A DNA stretch of 64,000 nt from Chrysemys picta bellii (lineage: Eukaryota; Chordata; Testudines; Emydidae). The stretch is taken from NCBI RefSeq assembly GCF_011386835.1, contig NC_088791.1, forward strand, positions 26,386,998 through 26,450,997. The letters run 5' to 3'. Positions within the stretch are counted from its first letter, which is position 1. Every line of letters begins with the position of its first letter. The notes beneath the pieces are model-generated. The model did not search any database and had not been told where the DNA came from. It saw nothing but the letters and a program-made list of their open reading frames with translations. The position numbers were made by a program, and so were the translations under genes. Of this stretch, positions 62,533-64,000 are shown in pieces.

Positions 62533-62803
62533 CTGTAAGAAATATGATAAAAGCAGAGTAGAGTTGATGAGGTGTAGAGACCTGCAGTTTTGTCTTTGGT
62601 TATCAGCTGCACCTAATCTGTAATTTTAAAATTTGTGAGGCAGAGTTCCTATCAAATATGGAAACCCAAAGACAGATCCCAAAACATAATGGTCTCTATT
62701 TCATACCTGAGGCATTCCCCAATAAAAATCTTTGCTGCATCTTTGTTGAGGTTGCTGGGCACATAAAATGTGATGCTTGAAAGTGGATTTTATGCACATA
62801 AAA

Positions 62804-62906
62804 CATATTAGGTATAACACTGTACTTGTATTTCTGCAATAAAGGACACAGACCCCAACTATTATTGGACTAGTATTCTGTTGCTTGTGTTCTATTCCTC
62901 TCTTCA
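62804..62906 (+). repeat. 103-bp exact direct duplication, copy 2
   Basis: Identical to 61798-61900 and not flanked by the Tigger-like ends, so it is not simply a second element. It lies in the intron 5' of window exon 1. Confidence 0.95.
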
Positions 62907-64000
62907 TAAATGAAAGCAAAATGCAGCCTGCACATTACACCTGCACCAGGAGGATTTGTGTCCCCTGAGACACAATCCGTCCCAACATTCCAAATACAAC
63001 CCAATGCTTAGGGATTTGGCCACATACCACAATTTAGTCCATTGATTCCAGCTGGATTATGTATGTGAGCAAGAGGTACAGGACTAGTCCCCAATATATA
63101 GGCAGCTTGATTAAATTCAAACAGTACCACCAGCTCTCAGAAATAAGAACGTACATTAGACAAACGTCAACTACCACTTTCAGTTTTCAAATTATTACAA
63201 GTGTAATATTTGAAAAACTGATATTAGCTTTTATTATTGACCTGTAGAAATTCTACATTACTATGAAATATTTGTAAAACAATGCCAAAACATTTATGAC
63301 AAATTATGATAAATGTGACTATGCTTGGGTTTACTAGGCAAAATTATCCCCTACACTGGTATTCACAATGGAAACAAGTTCTCCAGGCACCTCAGTTACA
63401 AAGAACACTCCTTGTTTTATGAAGTACCTCCTTTGTAAAGTCTGGGCAATACATTGGCAATGGGGATGTTGGGGAACTAATGGAGAGGAATTTCATTCTG
63501 AAGGTCAGTCAGGGATAGGAAGGAAGGTGTATGAATCTCACCTCTCCTTCCAAAATAATAAGTGGAGGGCAGGAGACCTCTAGAACATGCCAGTGATGGA
63601 GCAGAACACCCTTTCGCAACAAAGGAGTTATCAAGAAGAGGAGTTCCTAGCTATAGCTAGTTAAATTATTCATTGCAAGAAAAATTCTGTGAAATTTTGC
63701 CATTTTTATCAAATAAGGCCATATAGAAAAGTCCTATAAAATGTAACAGGGATAACATTAATAAGGTCCTGTAGAAATTACTCTAGAGTCTACAAAACAG
63801 AAAATGCTATCCCTTCTGTAGATTTGTGAACCATCCTGTATAGAATTCTATAGAAGGGATATGGTTCTCTATTATATTCTATATGCTTATGCAATAAGGG
63901 AATTATGCCCAAATAAGATGTTTCATTATCTCACCAATTCTACCCCGACCATTCATAGGTGATGGCAAATGGAGAGAATAGGTTTCTAATTTTTGCTGGA
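62907..64000. other. RELN intron, no feature seen
   Basis: Upstream intron to the window end. The next upstream RELN exon was looked for on the minus strand and not found. Confidence 0.6.

Larger units (their letters stand above)
59143..61750. other. RELN intron with two old repeats
   Basis: Apart from the palindrome at 59791 and the MIR-like piece at 60168, nothing recognised. Minus-strand open frames such as 59896-60174 have no family signature. Confidence 0.5.

Noticed and set aside
15..64000. CRISPR arrays, operons or a new defence system
   Set aside because: The whole window is a vertebrate intron-exon structure with transposon remnants; no regularly spaced repeats or compact gene clusters exist.

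Overview
This window comes from a vertebrate nuclear genome, most likely a hidden-neck (cryptodiran) turtle. It holds one protein-coding gene, an internal part of RELN (reelin), on the minus strand. Twenty-four exons were found from conserved protein sequence and GT-AG splice sites. They join in phase to 4,365 coding bases (1,455 codons) with no frameshift, stop or missing exon. Both ends of the gene lie outside: the upstream part beyond 64000, the downstream part before position 1. From memory of human reelin (3,460 aa) the portion corresponds to about residues 1310-2765, from reelin repeat 3 subrepeat A to repeat 7 subrepeat A. It contains four EGF-like modules (EGF3-EGF6), eight BNR/Asp-box motifs, the repeat 5-6 receptor-binding region and the cleavage site between repeats 6 and 7.

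The turtle assignment rests on the repeats: many CR1 LINE remnants, a tRNA-headed SINE with a CR1-like tail that looks like the tortoise polIII/SINE, abundant short hAT-type and other MITEs, Penelope-like terminal pieces and a DIRS-type retrotransposon. No bacterial genes, rRNA, CRISPR array or functional tRNA gene was seen.

Layout from low to high coordinate, which is 3' to 5' of RELN. 1-8143: exons for repeats 7A and 6, with an inverted Penelope-like pair (3021-3269), a CR1 split by a MITE (3808-4562) and a hAT MITE (7366-7625). 8144-22892: repeats 6A and 5B, with a CR1 carrying a nested hAT MITE (14761-16118) and the stacked MITEs at 21590-22555. 22893-31557: repeats 5A and 4B, with CR1 pieces and a GC-rich element next to a short telomere-like array. 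31558-44367: two large introns dominated by a 2.8 kb CR1 with a nested hAT MITE, a SINE, and a decayed DIRS element of about 4.8 kb. 44368-48876: a compact group for repeat 4A/EGF4/3B. 48877-62532: repeat 3, with a GC-rich element splitting a MIR-like SINE, an LTR-like repeat, another CR1/MITE composite and a Tigger-like element. The last 1.5 kb is intron.

Reelin is a secreted extracellular-matrix glycoprotein that signals through ApoER2/VLDLR and Dab1 in brain layering. The parts read here (repeats 3-6) are the central fragment that holds the receptor-binding activity. No promoter, UTR or terminator of the gene lies in the window.
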